NCBI GenBank assembly: GCA_900457075.1
Contig: UGYN01000002.1
Span: 1,116,001 to 1,180,000 of the forward strand
Direction of reading: 5' to 3'
Source: Serratia quinivorans
GTDB lineage: Bacteria; Pseudomonadota; Gammaproteobacteria; Enterobacterales; Enterobacteriaceae
DNA length: 64,000 bases
Part shown: piece after piece, positions 30,120 to 40,191 of the stretch
How positions within the stretch are numbered: the first letter of the stretch is position 1
How the letters are laid out: every line of letters begins with the position of its first letter
The notes under the pieces: model-generated
Databases searched by the model: none
The model's input: the letters and a program-made list of their open reading frames with translations, nothing else
What the model was told of the DNA's origin: nothing
Program-made: the position numbers and the translations under genes

Positions 30120-31096
30120 ATGAAGTATCTGAAACTGGGTAACACCGACCTGAACGTCTCACGTATCTGTCTGGGCTGCATGACCTACGGCGAACCCAGC
30201 CGTGGCAACCATGCCTGGACGTTACCGGAGGAAAGCAGCCGACCGCTGCTGAAACAGGCGCTGGATGCCGGCATCAACTTCTTTGACACCGCCAACAGCT
30301 ACTCAGACGGCAGCAGTGAGGAGATCGTCGGCCAGGCACTGCGCGATTATGCCCGCCGTGACCAGGTAGTGATCGCCACCCAAAGTCTATTTCCCCCTGA
30401 GTAATCTGCAGCAGGGACTGTCGCGCGCCAAAATCATGCAATCCATTGACGACAGCCTCAAGCGGCTGGGCACCGACTACGTTGATCTGTTGCAGATCCA
30501 TCGCTGGGATTATGAAACGCCGCTGGAAGAAACGCTCGAAGCGCTGCACGATGTGGTGAAAGCCGGTAAGGCACGCTACATCGGCGCATCGTCAATGTAC
30601 GCCTGGCAGTTCGCCAAGGCGCTGTACACCGCCGATCTGCACGGCTGGACGCGCTTTGTCAGCATGCAGAACCAGTACAACCTGATCCAGCGTGAAGAAG
30701 AGCGTGAGATGTTACCGCTGTGCGCTGCCGAAGGCATTGCCGTGCTGCCCTGGAGCCCGTTGGCGCGGGGTCGCTTAACCCGCCCCCTGGGGGGAAACCA
30801 CTGCGCGTCTGGTCTCCGATCAGGTCGGTAAAAATCTGTACGATGGAACCGAGGGCATCGACGCCATCATTGCCGAACGCGTGGCCAGTATTGCCGAAGA
30901 ACGCGGTGTGCCCCGTGCACAAATCGCACTGGCGTGGCTGTTGAGCAAGCCAGTCGTTAGCGCGCCGATTATCGGTGCGTCACGCCATGACCATCTGGAA
31001 GACGCCGTCGCCGCCGTCGATCTTGAGTTAACACCGGAAGAGATTGCCGAGCTGGAAACGGCTTATGTGCCGCACCATGTGACAGGATTTGAATAA
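30120..31096 (+). pseudogene. yajO: Aldo-keto reductase YajO, two frameshifts
   Basis: Aldo-keto reductase matching E. coli YajO (324 residues), which has been linked to 1-deoxyxylulose 5-phosphate/ribulose 5-phosphate conversion for thiamin. Residues up to VVIATQ are in frame (FFDTANSYSDGSSEE holds the catalytic Asp and Tyr). An extra C at 30379-30381 (ACCCAAA for ACCAAA) shifts the frame; the protein resumes (IMQSIDDSLKRLGTDYVDLL, SPLARGRLTRP) until an extra C in the five-C run at 30783-30787, after which the C-terminal part (VALAWLL-like QIALAWLLSKPVVSAPIIGA) continues. Removing both bases gives a full-length protein. Probably sequencing errors. Confidence 0.88.
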
Positions 31097-31110
31097 CCTG
31101 GAGAGTTCAG

Positions 31111-31133
31111 GGGCGCAGCATTGAACTGCGCCC
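31111..31133. terminator. Convergent hairpin between yajO and pgpA
   Basis: 8-bp perfect stem GGGCGCAG / CTGCGCCC (31111-31118, 31126-31133), loop 7 nt, between convergent genes. T tracts are poor. Confidence 0.5.
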
Positions 31134-31139
31134 TCAAAA

Positions 31140-31634
31140 TCAGAACAACCCAAGCGGCCAATGGTGACCAATCAGGTAGATGATACCGGCGGAAAGGACC
31201 CCGGCGACGATATCGTCGACCATGATCCCCATGCCACCGTGCACATTGCGATCAAACCAGCGGATCGGCCATGGCTTCCAGATATCCAAAATACGGAAAA
31301 TCACGAAACCTGCCGCAACCCACTGCCAGTCGTTGACCGGCAGTGCCATCAGCGTGATCCACATCCCGACAAACTCGTCCCAGACGATGCTGCCGTGGTC
31401 GTGCACCTTCATATCTTTGGCGGTCTGATGGCACAGGTAGACGCCAATACAAATGCTGAACATCACCAACAGCGAATACAGTTGCCATGGCAGTTGGATC
31501 AACAGCAGCCAGAAGGGGATCGCCGCCAGTGAACCCATGGTGCCCGGCATCACCGGCGACAAACCGCTACCAAAGCCGGTGGCCAGCAGGTGCCACGGAT
31601 TACTCATCCGTAAGCGGCGTTTAGCTTCATCCAT
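31140..31634 (-). CDS. pgpA: Phosphatidylglycerophosphatase A
   Basis: Inner membrane lipid phosphatase, 164 residues from ATG 31634, converting phosphatidylglycerol phosphate to phosphatidylglycerol. Signatures: NPWHLLATGFGSGLSPVMPG, HDHGSIVWDEFVGMWITLMA with the conserved Asp/Glu pair, and GGMGIMVDDIVAGVLSAGII. The start is set by a one-base gap from the thiL stop (31636-31638), which indicates coupling. An upstream in-frame ATG at 31742 lies inside thiL and is rejected. E. coli PgpA is 172 residues. Confidence 0.94.
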   Translation of the reverse strand: MDEAKRRLRMSNPWHLLATGFGSGLSPVMPGTMGSLAAIPFWLLLIQLPWQLYSLLVMFSICIGVYLCHQTAKDMKVHDHGSIVWDEFVGMWITLMALPVNDWQWVAAGFVIFRILDIWKPWPIRWFDRNVHGGMGIMVDDIVAGVLSAGIIYLIGHHWPLGLF

Positions 31635-31635
31635 G

Positions 31636-32619
31636 TTACGCCTGCCCTTCGCTGAAATGGTCGAAACCGTGCCACGGCAGTTCCACCACTTCATCGCTGC
31701 GGTAGAATTTGATGCCTTCGGAAAGCGGGCCAATCTGACCAATACAGGTATAGTCAGCGCCCAGATGGCTTAACGCCACCTCCAGTGCACCACGGTTGAT
31801 TTCCGGTACGGTGAAGCAGAGTTCGTAATCTTCACCGCCGGTCAACGCCCAGCGCAGCGCCTGATCGGCATCCGTATGGCTGCTTAACGCCTGCGACAAC
31901 GGTAACTCATCGAGATTGATGCGCGCACCGCACTCGGAGGCTTTCAGCACATGTTTCAGGTCAGAAATCAGGCCGTCGGAAATATCAATCGCCGAACTGG
32001 CCAGATCGCGCAGTGCCTGCCCCTGCAATACCCGTGGCTGAGGCCGCAGATGACGGCCAATAAGGTAATTGCGTACCTCGGCGTCCGCTACCTGCAAACG
32101 TTCCTGCAGCACAGCCAGACCGGCGGCGCTGTCACCCAGCGTACCTGTGGTGTAGATCCAGTCGCCGATACGCGCACCGCTGCGGGTCAATGCCCGCCCG
32201 GCCGGGATCAGGCCGTGAATGGTTAACGTCATGCTTAACGGGCCGCGTGTGGTATCACCGCCAATCAATTGCATACCGTAATAATTAAGTTGTTCGAACA
32301 GGCTATCGCTGAACGCCTTCAGCCAGGGTTCATTCACCTCCGGCAGGGTTAACGCCAGTGAAAGCCAGGCGGGATCGGCGCCCATGGCTGCCAGGTCGCT
32401 CAGGTTAACTGCCAGTGCTTTGTAGCCGAGATCGGCGGGATCGATATCCGCCAGGAAGTGAACGCCCGAAACGAGAGTGTCGGTACTGACGGCCAAAAGC
32501 TGTTTTTCTGCCACTGTCAGAAGTGCGCAGTCATCTCCAATGCCCAACTGTACATCCCGGCGCAGACTCTTAAACCGGTCAAAATAGCGGGCAATGAGGT
32601 CAAATTCGCCACATGCCAT
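31636..32619 (-). CDS. thiL: Thiamine-monophosphate kinase
   Basis: Converts thiamin monophosphate to thiamin diphosphate with ATP; 327 residues (E. coli 325), PurM/HypE-like fold. Seen are [16 protein letters not shown] at the start, [12 protein letters not shown] (metal-binding Asp), [35 protein letters not shown] and [17 protein letters not shown] [14 protein letters not shown]. The start at 32619 matches the family; a longer frame to 32718 would run through the hairpin and into nusB. Its product is the cofactor of Dxs. Confidence 0.95.
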   Translation of the reverse strand: MACGEFDLIARYFDRFKSLRRDVQLGIGDDCALLTVAEKQLLAVSTDTLVSGVHFLADIDPADLGYKALAVNLSDLAAMGADPAWLSLALTLPEVNEPWLKAFSDSLFEQLNYYGMQLIGGDTTRGPLSMTLTIHGLIPAGRALTRSGARIGDWIYTTGTLGDSAAGLAVLQERLQVADAEVRNYLIGRHLRPQPRVLQGQALRDLASSAIDISDGLISDLKHVLKASECGARINLDELPLSQALSSHTDADQALRWALTGGEDYELCFTVPEINRGALEVALSHLGADYTCIGQIGPLSEGIKFYRSDEVVELPWHGFDHFSEGQA

Positions 32620-32640
32620 GGTCGATATTCCAATAGAAGA

Positions 32641-32669
32641 AATTAAGGCCGGGGATACCGGCCTTAATT
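32641..32669. terminator. 12-bp hairpin between nusB and thiL
   Basis: Perfect stem AATTAAGGCCGG / CCGGCCTTAATT with a 5-nt loop. On the plus strand it is followed by a strong T tract (TTTTATTTTTT), making a textbook terminator antisense to the operon. On the minus (operon) strand only TTTCTTCT follows, so it may attenuate nusB-to-thiL readthrough or stabilise the nusB message. Confidence 0.6.
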
Positions 32670-32671
32670 TT

Positions 32672-33088
32672 TTATTTTTTCTTGCGAATGCTTGGTGCCA
32701 CTTTATCCAGCACGCCATTCACAAACTTGTGGCTGTCTTCAGCGCCGAAGGTTTTCGCCAGCTCGATCGCCTCGTTAATTGCCACCTTGTAAGGCACATC
32801 CTCACGCATTTTCAGCTCATACAGCGCAATACGCAGAACGGCTCTTTCTACCTGGCCCAGCTCTTCGAGCTGACGCGACAGGACAGGTGCCATCAGGCTA
32901 TCCAGCAGACCTGCATTCACCGCCACGCCGGACAGCAGCTCCCGAAAATAGACGATGTCTACATCTTTGACATCTTGCTCCGACAGGAACTGGTGTTCAA
33001 CATCGGCAATGTCATTTTTAGACAACTGCCAAGAGTAAAGCGCTTGAACAGCGCACTCACGAGCGCGGCGACGAGCAGCAGGTTTCAC
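32672..33088 (-). CDS. nusB: Transcription antitermination factor NusB
   Basis: All-helical RNA-binding factor of 138 residues (E. coli 139) that with NusE (S10) binds boxA RNA and supports rRNA antitermination. The family N-terminus [20 protein letters not shown] and the C-terminal [32 protein letters not shown] are intact. It follows ribE after 20 nt, the conserved ribE-nusB pair. Confidence 0.96.
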   Translation of the reverse strand: MKPAARRRARECAVQALYSWQLSKNDIADVEHQFLSEQDVKDVDIVYFRELLSGVAVNAGLLDSLMAPVLSRQLEELGQVERAVLRIALYELKMREDVPYKVAINEAIELAKTFGAEDSHKFVNGVLDKVAPSIRKKK

Positions 33089-33108
33089 GGAATTCCCCTT
33101 AACTAAAT

Positions 33109-33579
33109 TCAGGCTTTAATAGCTTTGATAACATTAATCATTTCAAGTGCGGTCAGAGCCGCTTCAGCGCCCTTGTTGCCCGCTTTGGTGCCGGCACGCT
33201 CGATAGCCTGTTCAATGCTTTCGGTCGTCAGCACGCCAAAGGCAACCGGGATTTCAGTGTTCAGAGAAACACTGCCCAGGCCGGAGCTGGCTTCGCCCGC
33301 GACATATTCGAAGTGCGCGGTGCCCCCACGGATAACGGTGCCCAGTGCGATCACTGCATCGTATTTGCCGGTGTTAGCCAGCACGCGTGCAGTCAGCGGC
33401 AACTCGTAAGCGCCCGGGACCCAGACAACGGTGATGTTGTCGTCAGCAACCTGGCCAATGCGCTTAAGTGCGTCGATAGCACCTTGCAGCAGGCTGTCAT
33501 TGATGAAATTGTTAAAACGTGCAATTGCAATCGCCACACGGGCATTTGGAGTAGCAACAACACCTTCGATAACTTTCAT
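33109..33579 (-). CDS. ribE: 6,7-dimethyl-8-ribityllumazine synthase
   Basis: Lumazine synthase (also named ribH), 156 residues as in E. coli, joining 5-amino-6-ribitylaminouracil and dihydroxybutanone phosphate, the penultimate step to riboflavin; forms icosahedral 60-mers. Substrate-site segments are [49 protein letters not shown] (with catalytic His) and [20 protein letters not shown]. It follows ribD on the same strand after 118 nt. Confidence 0.96.
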   Translation of the reverse strand: MKVIEGVVATPNARVAIAIARFNNFINDSLLQGAIDALKRIGQVADDNITVVWVPGAYELPLTARVLANTGKYDAVIALGTVIRGGTAHFEYVAGEASSGLGSVSLNTEIPVAFGVLTTESIEQAIERAGTKAGNKGAEAALTALEMINVIKAIKA

Positions 33580-33697
33580 GGGCTTTCCTTAAAAATGGGT
33601 TCAATACCCCGCAGGGGGGCGGATTCTATCACATTCTTTATCTGCCTGCGCGGCGGTTTTGTAAAACGACAGCCGACCCGGCACGCAGGTTTTAAAA

Positions 33698-34807
33698 TCA
33701 GTATTTTGCTTTCAGCCGCAGCCGCAAATCAGGGCCGATTTGCCGCACTTCGCTGAAGACGAATTCCGGTGCATCGGTCAGGTGTTCAAGGCCCGGCAAA
33801 TGGCACAAACCGCGGCCATTATCACCCAACAGTTTTGGCGCGATATACAAAATGAGCTCATCAACCAGCCCGGCCTGCAACAAGGCACCGGCCAACTGCG
33901 CGCCGGCCTCGACCCAGATGGAATTCACCTGGCGTTTCGCCAGTTGCATCATCATCACCACCAGATCAACGCCACCGCCGTGTGCCGGGAAGGTCAGTTG
34001 CTCGACATCCTGCGGCCAAATTTGCTCATCCGGCTGCAGGCGCGCCAGCCAGGTTTGCCCCGGTTGTTGTACCACCCGGTGCTGTGGGGTGACGCGATTT
34101 TTGCTATCCAGAATAATGCGCAACGGTTGACGCAGGTTTTCACGCGGGTAAATGCTTTGCGTTTCGGCGTCCAGTTCATCCCAGCGCACCGTCAGTGACG
34201 GATCGTCAGCCAATACGGTGGCACTGGTGCTGAGAATAGCGGCGCTTTGCGCTCGCAGACGCTGCACGTCCTGACGTGCCTGTGGTGAAGTGATCCATTG
34301 GCTTTCGCCGGAAGCCATCGCCGTGCGGCCATCGAGTGAGGCGCCGAGCTTCAGTTGCACATAAGGGAAACCGGTGCGCATCCGTTTGAGGAAGCCCAGA
34401 TTTACCGATTCAGCTTCGGCCAGCATCAAACCGTGGCGCACATCCAGCCCCGCCTGCTGCAGTTTATACAGGCCACGTCCGGCAACTTCCGGGTTGGGAT
34501 CCTGCATCGCCGCCACCACACGGGCTACGCCAGCGGCGACCAACGCATCGGCACAGGGCGGCGTGCGGCCGTGGTGGCTACAGGGTTCCAGCGTGACATA
34601 AGCGGTGGCGCCACGCGCCTTTTCACCCGCCATGCGCAGCGCATGAACTTCCGCATGCGGTTCACCGGCGCGCAGATGGAAACCCTCGCCGACGATTTCG
34701 CCATCGCGCACGATAACGCAGCCGACATTGGGATTCGGTGCGGTAGTAAAACGCCCCAGTCGCGCCAGCTCAAAGGCGCGAGCCATATAAAACTCGTCGT
34801 TATGCAT
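33698..34807 (-). CDS. ribD: Bifunctional riboflavin deaminase/reductase RibD
   Basis: Two-domain riboflavin enzyme of 369 residues (E. coli 367). The N-terminal deaminase (about 1-145) has zinc ligands in GEPHAEVHALRMAG and EPCSHHGRTPPCADALVAAG; the C-terminal reductase (about 146-369) has QLKLGASLDGRTAMASGESQ and IWVEAGAQLAGALLQAGLVD. Start ATG 34807 (MHNDEFYMARAFELARLGRF) follows the nrdR stop by 10 nt, so the two are co-transcribed. An in-frame ATG at 34888 lies inside nrdR and is rejected. Confidence 0.96.
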   Translation of the reverse strand: MHNDEFYMARAFELARLGRFTTAPNPNVGCVIVRDGEIVGEGFHLRAGEPHAEVHALRMAGEKARGATAYVTLEPCSHHGRTPPCADALVAAGVARVVAAMQDPNPEVAGRGLYKLQQAGLDVRHGLMLAEAESVNLGFLKRMRTGFPYVQLKLGASLDGRTAMASGESQWITSPQARQDVQRLRAQSAAILSTSATVLADDPSLTVRWDELDAETQSIYPRENLRQPLRIILDSKNRVTPQHRVVQQPGQTWLARLQPDEQIWPQDVEQLTFPAHGGGVDLVVMMMQLAKRQVNSIWVEAGAQLAGALLQAGLVDELILYIAPKLLGDNGRGLCHLPGLEHLTDAPEFVFSEVRQIGPDLRLRLKAKY

Positions 34808-34817
34808 CAAAGCCCCT

Positions 34818-35267
34818 TTAGTCCTGCAGACGGGCGATCTCTTCGCCGAATTCGCGGATATCTTCAAAGCTGCGGTAAACCGAGGCAAAGCGAATATAGG
34901 CCACTTTATCCAACTTTTTCAGCGCGTCCATCACCAGGTTACCGACCAGTTTGGTCGGGACTTCACGCTCGCCGGTGGCGCGCAACTGGGATTTAATGTG
35001 GTTGATCGCGTTCTCCACGTCGTCGGAGCTGACCGGGCGTTTTTCCAACGCCTTCAGCATGCCGCGACGCAGCTTGTCTTCGTTGAATGGCTCACGCACT
35101 TCATCGCTTTTGATTACCCGTGGCATCACCAGTTCAGCCACTTCAAAGGTGGTGAAGCGTTCATTACAAACCAAACATTGGCGGCGACGGCGCACCTGCG
35201 AACCATCACCCACCAGGCGAGAATCAATGACTTTGGTATCAACGGCGGCGCAGAAAGGGCAATGCAT
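34818..35267 (-). CDS. nrdR: Ribonucleotide reductase repressor NrdR
   Basis: Repressor of ribonucleotide reductase genes, 149 residues as in E. coli. The zinc ribbon has CPFC at residues 3-6 and CLVC near 31-34, followed by an ATP-cone domain ([20 protein letters not shown]) that senses ATP versus dATP. First of the nrdR-ribD-ribE-nusB-thiL-pgpA series, all on the minus strand. Confidence 0.97.
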   Translation of the reverse strand: MHCPFCAAVDTKVIDSRLVGDGSQVRRRRQCLVCNERFTTFEVAELVMPRVIKSDEVREPFNEDKLRRGMLKALEKRPVSSDDVENAINHIKSQLRATGEREVPTKLVGNLVMDALKKLDKVAYIRFASVYRSFEDIREFGEEIARLQD

Positions 35268-35454
35268 AACACGTCCTGATAAACGTTTTCATAGTTAAGA
35301 ACAGTTTACCCCGAAGTACGGTTACAACAAAGGCCGTCGGCTATTTGTTGCGGAGCGCCCCTATGAACGACGCCCCGGAAGGACAATCAACATGACTTTC
35401 CCCATCAGGCGGACTAAGCTGATAACAGGAGAAGTTGAATAGGAAATCCCCGCC

Positions 35455-36009
35455 ATGACAACCCGTTACCCCAAGATTTTCCTGCTCAGCACACTGGTGC
35501 TGCTGGCAGGCTGCGCGCAAACTCGCGAAGTGCCCAAGCTGCGTAATCAGGTGGTTGAGCTAAATCAGCAATTAACCACCCTGACTAACCAGGCCACGGC
35601 GCTGGAACAGCAAAACCAGTTGAACAAAAACTCCACCAGCGGCGTCTATCTGCTGCCTGCAGCCAATAACGCCCCACGTTTGCAAAGCAGTCTCGGTGAA
35701 CTGAGCGTGTCACTCAGCCACGTGAAAAGCGAGGCTAACGGCACCCAGGCCATGCTGCACGTTCGCACGCTATCGCAGGCCTCCCTGCCGGCGTTCAAGG
35801 CCATTGTCGAATGGGGCCAACTGGATGCGACCACCGGCAAACCACTGGCGGCTGAAGCACTTTCGCAGCCGATCGTGAGCCAGGACTCGCTCCTGCCCAA
35901 AACGGAATACAGTTTTGAGCTGCGTTTCAGCGGCCTGACACCGGATCAACTGGGCTATGTGCGACTGCACAGCGTAGAACCCACAACGGCAGCCGCCGCA
36001 CAAAACTAA
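35455..36009 (+). CDS. yajI: DUF3251 lipoprotein, YajI-like
   Basis: Predicted lipoprotein of 184 residues. The signal ends in VLLAGC with Cys19 lipidated. Residues 25-60 form a probable coiled coil (VPKLRNQVVELNQQLTTLTN, ALEQQNQLNK). The C-terminal part (LGELSVSLSHVKSEANGTQA and later) resembles the DUF3251 domain of E. coli YajI, which also sits next to and divergent from nrdR; the assignment rests on this context plus modest sequence recall. Function unknown. Convergent with ttrA. Confidence 0.75.
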   Translation: MTTRYPKIFLLSTLVLLAGCAQTREVPKLRNQVVELNQQLTTLTNQATALEQQNQLNKNSTSGVYLLPAANNAPRLQSSLGELSVSLSHVKSEANGTQAMLHVRTLSQASLPAFKAIVEWGQLDATTGKPLAAEALSQPIVSQDSLLPKTEYSFELRFSGLTPDQLGYVRLHSVEPTTAAAAQN

Positions 36010-36017
36010 CCAGGCCA

Positions 36018-36050
36018 GGCCCACGTTCCCCCCCTTAGAGAAAGTGGGCC
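36018..36050. terminator. Weak convergent hairpin between yajI and ttrA
   Basis: 7-bp stem GGCCCAC (36018-36024) / GTGGGCC (36044-36050), 19-nt loop, in the 47-nt gap between the two stop codons. Confidence 0.4.
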
Positions 36051-36056
36051 ACCTGC

Positions 36057-39000
36057 TTAACCCAGCCGTTGCAACCTTGCCGGTAGCCCCTGGCGCACCG
36101 CCGCCCCGCTGACCCAATCCAGCCAGCTATTGCTGATTTCTCTGGTCGGATCCGGCAACCCAAGGTCGTTTAAGTTGATTCCGGCGGCAATGCGCGCATC
36201 GGCAGCCAGTGGCTGACCATCCAGCAGGTGCGCACGCGCCCCCATCTCGCGATGGCCATAACCGTGCTCAATAGCAATCACGCCGGGCATCACGCCGTCG
36301 AGCAAGCTGATCTGCGCCTCAACGCTGCCACCTGGGGTTTGCAACTGCACCCGATCGCCATGTTGTAGTCCATAAAGCTCACCATCGGCCGGATTGAGCG
36401 CCACCAGGTTGACTGGTTTCACTGCACGCAGGCGATCAATGGGCGCCGTAGAGCTGCTCATCAGATGCGACTTGAACGACATCAGGCGGAACGGCCATGC
36501 CTCTGGCGGATAGTGCTCCCCAACATCGGAGCCGTCGGCAAAACGCGGGGGATAATAGGTCGGACAGCCGCTATAACGCTCTCCGGTCATGGCATGGCGA
36601 TGACGCGCCACCTCTTCATTCCAGATATTCAGCCCTTTTTTCCACTGCGGCCCGGTTTCATTGCCTCGCCAGGCCTGCTCATAAGGTGCAAAACGCCCAC
36701 CCCGAGCCAGCATATAGCCGACCCGCAACCGTTCATCCGCTTTCAGCACCTTATCCAGTGCGGGTTGCAGGCGATCAACACCGGTCAGCCGCAGTTCGCT
36801 TTTCGTCGCTTCGGGCAACGGCTCACCGGCAAAAGCCACGTTGGCTGCAGCACGCAGATAATAATCTTCGGCGCTGTGTAATCCAAAAGTGTTGCCTTGC
36901 GTATCTTGCAGCGCCGCATCGCCAAACCCCGGCAACCCCATGGCCTTCGATAAAGCAATAACAAAGCTTTCCAGCGCTACCGGCTGCCCATCGGCCGTGA
37001 GCGCGGTACGCGCCGGGACAATAGGCCAGCGCGCAGTACTCGCCCGCACCATCACACCGGACCAGGGAGCGGTAAAACCCCAGCTTTCGAAGTTGTGAGT
37101 GTCCGGCACGATGTAATCCGCCAACGCACTGGTTTCGTTAATAAAGGCATCTATCGCGATAAACAGCGGCAGTTGCCGGGGATCTTTCAACCGGCTTTCA
37201 ACCACCTCTCGCAGACCGGCAACCCCGTACAGCGGGTTACCCATATGGCTGATCCAGGCTTTTAGCGGGTAGGGATATCCCATCAGCGCCGGGGCCAATT
37301 GCTCGGTGAACTGGCCCGCGACAAACGGGTACCAGGGACCGCGCGCCGGGTAAGGTTTGTCACCCTGCTCAATCTTGCGGCGATATTCGTCCGATTGTTC
37401 GTACGCCTGTTTGCTACGCGACAGCACCAACCCTTTCGGTTTCACCATGCCGGGAAATGTCTTCAGGTTATAGCGCGGCCCATCGGCAAACTCTTTGAAC
37501 TTACCGCCGCCGACCGAGACGCCGCCCTTAAGATTCAGGTTACCGATCAGCGCATTGAGCATCATCACCGCCCAACTGTTATAGAAACCGTTGCCGCTCA
37601 TCATGCCGCCATGGGCGATCACCGCCGCTTGCCGCTGATAGGAAGTAAACTCTTTGGCCAGCGCTGCAATGGTCTCGGCACTGACGCCACAACGAGTACT
37701 GTACTCAGCCAGCGTGAAGCGCTCAGCCGCCCGCTGCAGACAGAGAAAGCTCGAACGCACCTGGACCTGTGAACCGTCGGCCAGCCGCAGCTGTTGCTCC
37801 ACCCGCAACGCGCCCTGTAGCGCCTGGTTAGCCGACACCGGTTCAGCCCGCTGCGTATCCCAGACCAAAGGCGGGCTTTCGGCCTCTCCGGTTGTGCCGC
37901 CGTCCAAATGCACCTGACGCAAAAACTGGCCGCACAACGGATGATCGTCATTCATCACCACCAGGTGCGTGGCATTGGTCCAGCTCTTTTCACCGGCCGC
38001 CTGCATAGCCGTCTCGCCGGGCAGCGCCAGGTAGTCGGCGTTATAACTCTCCTGTTCGATGATCCAGCGGATCATGCCCATCACCAGCGCGGAATCGGTG
38101 CCCGGCAACACCGGCACCCAACGGTTGTGATCGTTGGCCAGCGTAGTGGTCAACGGCAACGCCGGTGCCACCACCACGTAACGAAATTCATCACGCAGAC
38201 GGGCGTTGGCCAACTGACGCCCCTGACGTTTAAATGGGTTGCCGGACTGTGCCGGCGAAGTGCCGAGGAACAAGCCAAAACGCAAATTGTCCCAATCCGG
38301 TTTAACGTGCGCATTGGTTTCCAAATCCCCCATTAACGCCCCGGATCCCGCACGGTAAGCCAGCCCGCAATAAGCGCCGTGATGGCCGAAATTACGTGTC
38401 CCAAAGGCATTTTGCGCAAAGCGTTTGATAAAAGCGTCCCGCCCTTCATCACCGGCATTGGTGACCAGCAACTGATTGGCCTTTGGCCCCAGCGAAGGTT
38501 GCTCAGGATCGAGCGGCGTCTCGAGATCGCGGATCGCCCGCAGCCCCTCAACCGGCCCCTCACCAAACAGATCGCCGCCCTCGACCACTTCGTGGATCAA
38601 CTGTTCAAAACTGATGCGCTGCCACTGCCCGCTGCCGCGTGGCCCTACCCGCTTCATCGGTTCCAGCACGCGGTAAGGGCTGGTCAGCCCTTCCAGCAAG
38701 GTCGCACCGCGGGCGCAGGCGGTGGAACGCTGTTCAAGGCCTTCATCGCCCCCCAGACGGTTGAGTGCATCACTCACCGGCAAAGAGTAGGGAAAGTGGC
38801 GGTCGTGAGACAGCGGATGATAAGGGTTGCCCGCCACGCGTAAAATCTGATTACTGTCGCGATCCACCCTGACCCGCAGGCCGCACAGCGTCCAGCAGCC
38901 AAAACACTGGGTCATGGACACCGCCTGCTGTGGATTGGCCTGCCAACCTTCCGGGTGCCGATGGCCCTCTGTCGGCAGCGAGTTGGCGCTGATCCGGTCG

Positions 39001-39140
39001 AGCGTCAATTTACCGCTGCTGCCGTCACGCAGGCCGGTAAACACTTTCTGCACCATCTCGCTGTAACTGGCACCAAACACTGCCAATCCACCCAGGGCGA
39101 GCCCACCTTTCAACCACTGACGCCGCGTTGAATTAGCCAT
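36057..39140 (-). CDS. ttrA: Tetrathionate reductase catalytic subunit TtrA
   Basis: Molybdopterin-guanine dinucleotide enzyme of 1027 residues that reduces tetrathionate to thiosulfate in the periplasm during anaerobic respiration. The Tat signal is TRRQWLKGGLALGGLAVFG (twin Arg at residues 5-6). A [4Fe-4S] motif CFGCWTLCGLRV lies near residue 80, and the likely Mo-ligating Cys is in HHGAYCGLAYRAGSG, as in the TtrA/PhsA branch of the DMSO reductase family. The start overlaps the ttrC end by 8 nt. Last gene of ttrBCA. Confidence 0.95.
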   Translation of the reverse strand: MANSTRRQWLKGGLALGGLAVFGASYSEMVQKVFTGLRDGSSGKLTLDRISANSLPTEGHRHPEGWQANPQQAVSMTQCFGCWTLCGLRVRVDRDSNQILRVAGNPYHPLSHDRHFPYSLPVSDALNRLGGDEGLEQRSTACARGATLLEGLTSPYRVLEPMKRVGPRGSGQWQRISFEQLIHEVVEGGDLFGEGPVEGLRAIRDLETPLDPEQPSLGPKANQLLVTNAGDEGRDAFIKRFAQNAFGTRNFGHHGAYCGLAYRAGSGALMGDLETNAHVKPDWDNLRFGLFLGTSPAQSGNPFKRQGRQLANARLRDEFRYVVVAPALPLTTTLANDHNRWVPVLPGTDSALVMGMIRWIIEQESYNADYLALPGETAMQAAGEKSWTNATHLVVMNDDHPLCGQFLRQVHLDGGTTGEAESPPLVWDTQRAEPVSANQALQGALRVEQQLRLADGSQVQVRSSFLCLQRAAERFTLAEYSTRCGVSAETIAALAKEFTSYQRQAAVIAHGGMMSGNGFYNSWAVMMLNALIGNLNLKGGVSVGGGKFKEFADGPRYNLKTFPGMVKPKGLVLSRSKQAYEQSDEYRRKIEQGDKPYPARGPWYPFVAGQFTEQLAPALMGYPYPLKAWISHMGNPLYGVAGLREVVESRLKDPRQLPLFIAIDAFINETSALADYIVPDTHNFESWGFTAPWSGVMVRASTARWPIVPARTALTADGQPVALESFVIALSKAMGLPGFGDAALQDTQGNTFGLHSAEDYYLRAAANVAFAGEPLPEATKSELRLTGVDRLQPALDKVLKADERLRVGYMLARGGRFAPYEQAWRGNETGPQWKKGLNIWNEEVARHRHAMTGERYSGCPTYYPPRFADGSDVGEHYPPEAWPFRLMSFKSHLMSSSTAPIDRLRAVKPVNLVALNPADGELYGLQHGDRVQLQTPGGSVEAQISLLDGVMPGVIAIEHGYGHREMGARAHLLDGQPLAADARIAAGINLNDLGLPDPTREISNSWLDWVSGAAVRQGLPARLQRLG

Positions 39141-40191
39141 AGTGTTTTTTCTCCATCAGCCCATGCTGTAATTCACGAATTCCAATGATTAAAGCCATCC
39201 ATAAACCCAGGGTGCCCAGGATCGCCAACAGCCCTTCGCTGCCGAGGGGTAACACATAGGGATTGGTCAATACGTTGAACTTGGGCAGCGTCTGGGTTTG
39301 CATCAACAGCATCCAGCGCACGCCCCAGCACAGCAGCAACGCCGCGGTAGATTGCGCCAGTAGCCCTTTCGTGCCCAACGGCCGATGGCGGGTGCGCCAC
39401 GCCAGCGCCAACAGAAATAGGGTTAAGCCGACAAAGGCGATACCGGCCCACTGCCAGACCGCCCCCTGAGTCGAAAGCGAGCGCAACGCGACGGAAGAAG
39501 TGCTGCCATCCAGCCACCAGCCAAGACCGGAAAGGCACAGCAACAGCAGGCTGACGGCCTGATAGCGAGCCAGACGCGGCTGCCATTGCGGTTCCTGACG
39601 CAGCCAACAGGCCAACAGCGGCGGGACGGCCTGCATGGCGGTAAGCAACAGCAGCCAGGGTAACCAAAGGCTGTACCAAAGTGGCTGCGCCCGCAGCACT
39701 GAAACTTCGCGTCCGGTATAAAGCAGGATACTGACCGCAGACAGTAAATTGGCCAACGCTACCCAACGCAGCCATTTTTCTTCACGCCATGCCGGGCGGA
39801 ACTGTAACCAGCGCGCCCAAAACGGCAAGGTCTTCGCGCGTAATTGCCCCCGTAGCAGCAGAACGAAATAGCTGACCACCAGCAGGGTAAACAGCGGTAA
39901 AAATAGCGAGCCGAGCGACATCCACGACCAGGGGGTAAAGTAGGCATAGAAATGCCAGATGCGGGCGGGCTGATGTAAGTCCGCGCTTAGGGCCATCGGC
40001 GCCACGGTGCCGCTCACCACCGCCAGCGAGACGGCGGCTAGCTCCAACCGGGATGTGTTCTGCGGATCGCGCCAGCGCAGCCAGACGGCAATCATGATGC
40101 TGCCGCATGCCAGGCCAATAAAGAAAAAATACTGCACCGCCCAGGGCAACCAGGCGATCTCCTGCGGGCGAGCCATAATTTCGCGGATCAT
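39133..40191 (-). CDS. ttrC: Tetrathionate reductase membrane subunit TtrC
   Basis: NrfD-type integral membrane quinol oxidase subunit, 352 residues, that passes electrons from menaquinol to TtrB. Its start, IAWLPWAVQYFFFIGLACGS, is typical, and about nine hydrophobic segments follow. The ATG at 40191 is chosen because it forms an ATGA overlap with the ttrB stop; an in-frame start at 40209 would sit within ttrB. It is fused operonically to ttrA with an 8-nt overlap. Confidence 0.93.
   Translation of the reverse strand: MIREIMARPQEIAWLPWAVQYFFFIGLACGSIMIAVWLRWRDPQNTSRLELAAVSLAVVSGTVAPMALSADLHQPARIWHFYAYFTPWSWMSLGSLFLPLFTLLVVSYFVLLLRGQLRAKTLPFWARWLQFRPAWREEKWLRWVALANLLSAVSILLYTGREVSVLRAQPLWYSLWLPWLLLLTAMQAVPPLLACWLRQEPQWQPRLARYQAVSLLLLCLSGLGWWLDGSTSSVALRSLSTQGAVWQWAGIAFVGLTLFLLALAWRTRHRPLGTKGLLAQSTAALLLCWGVRWMLLMQTQTLPKFNVLTNPYVLPLGSEGLLAILGTLGLWMALIIGIRELQHGLMEKKHYG

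Noticed and set aside
30120..31096. yajO as three separate small genes
   Set aside because: The three pieces are consecutive parts of a single aldo-keto reductase joined by two one-base shifts.
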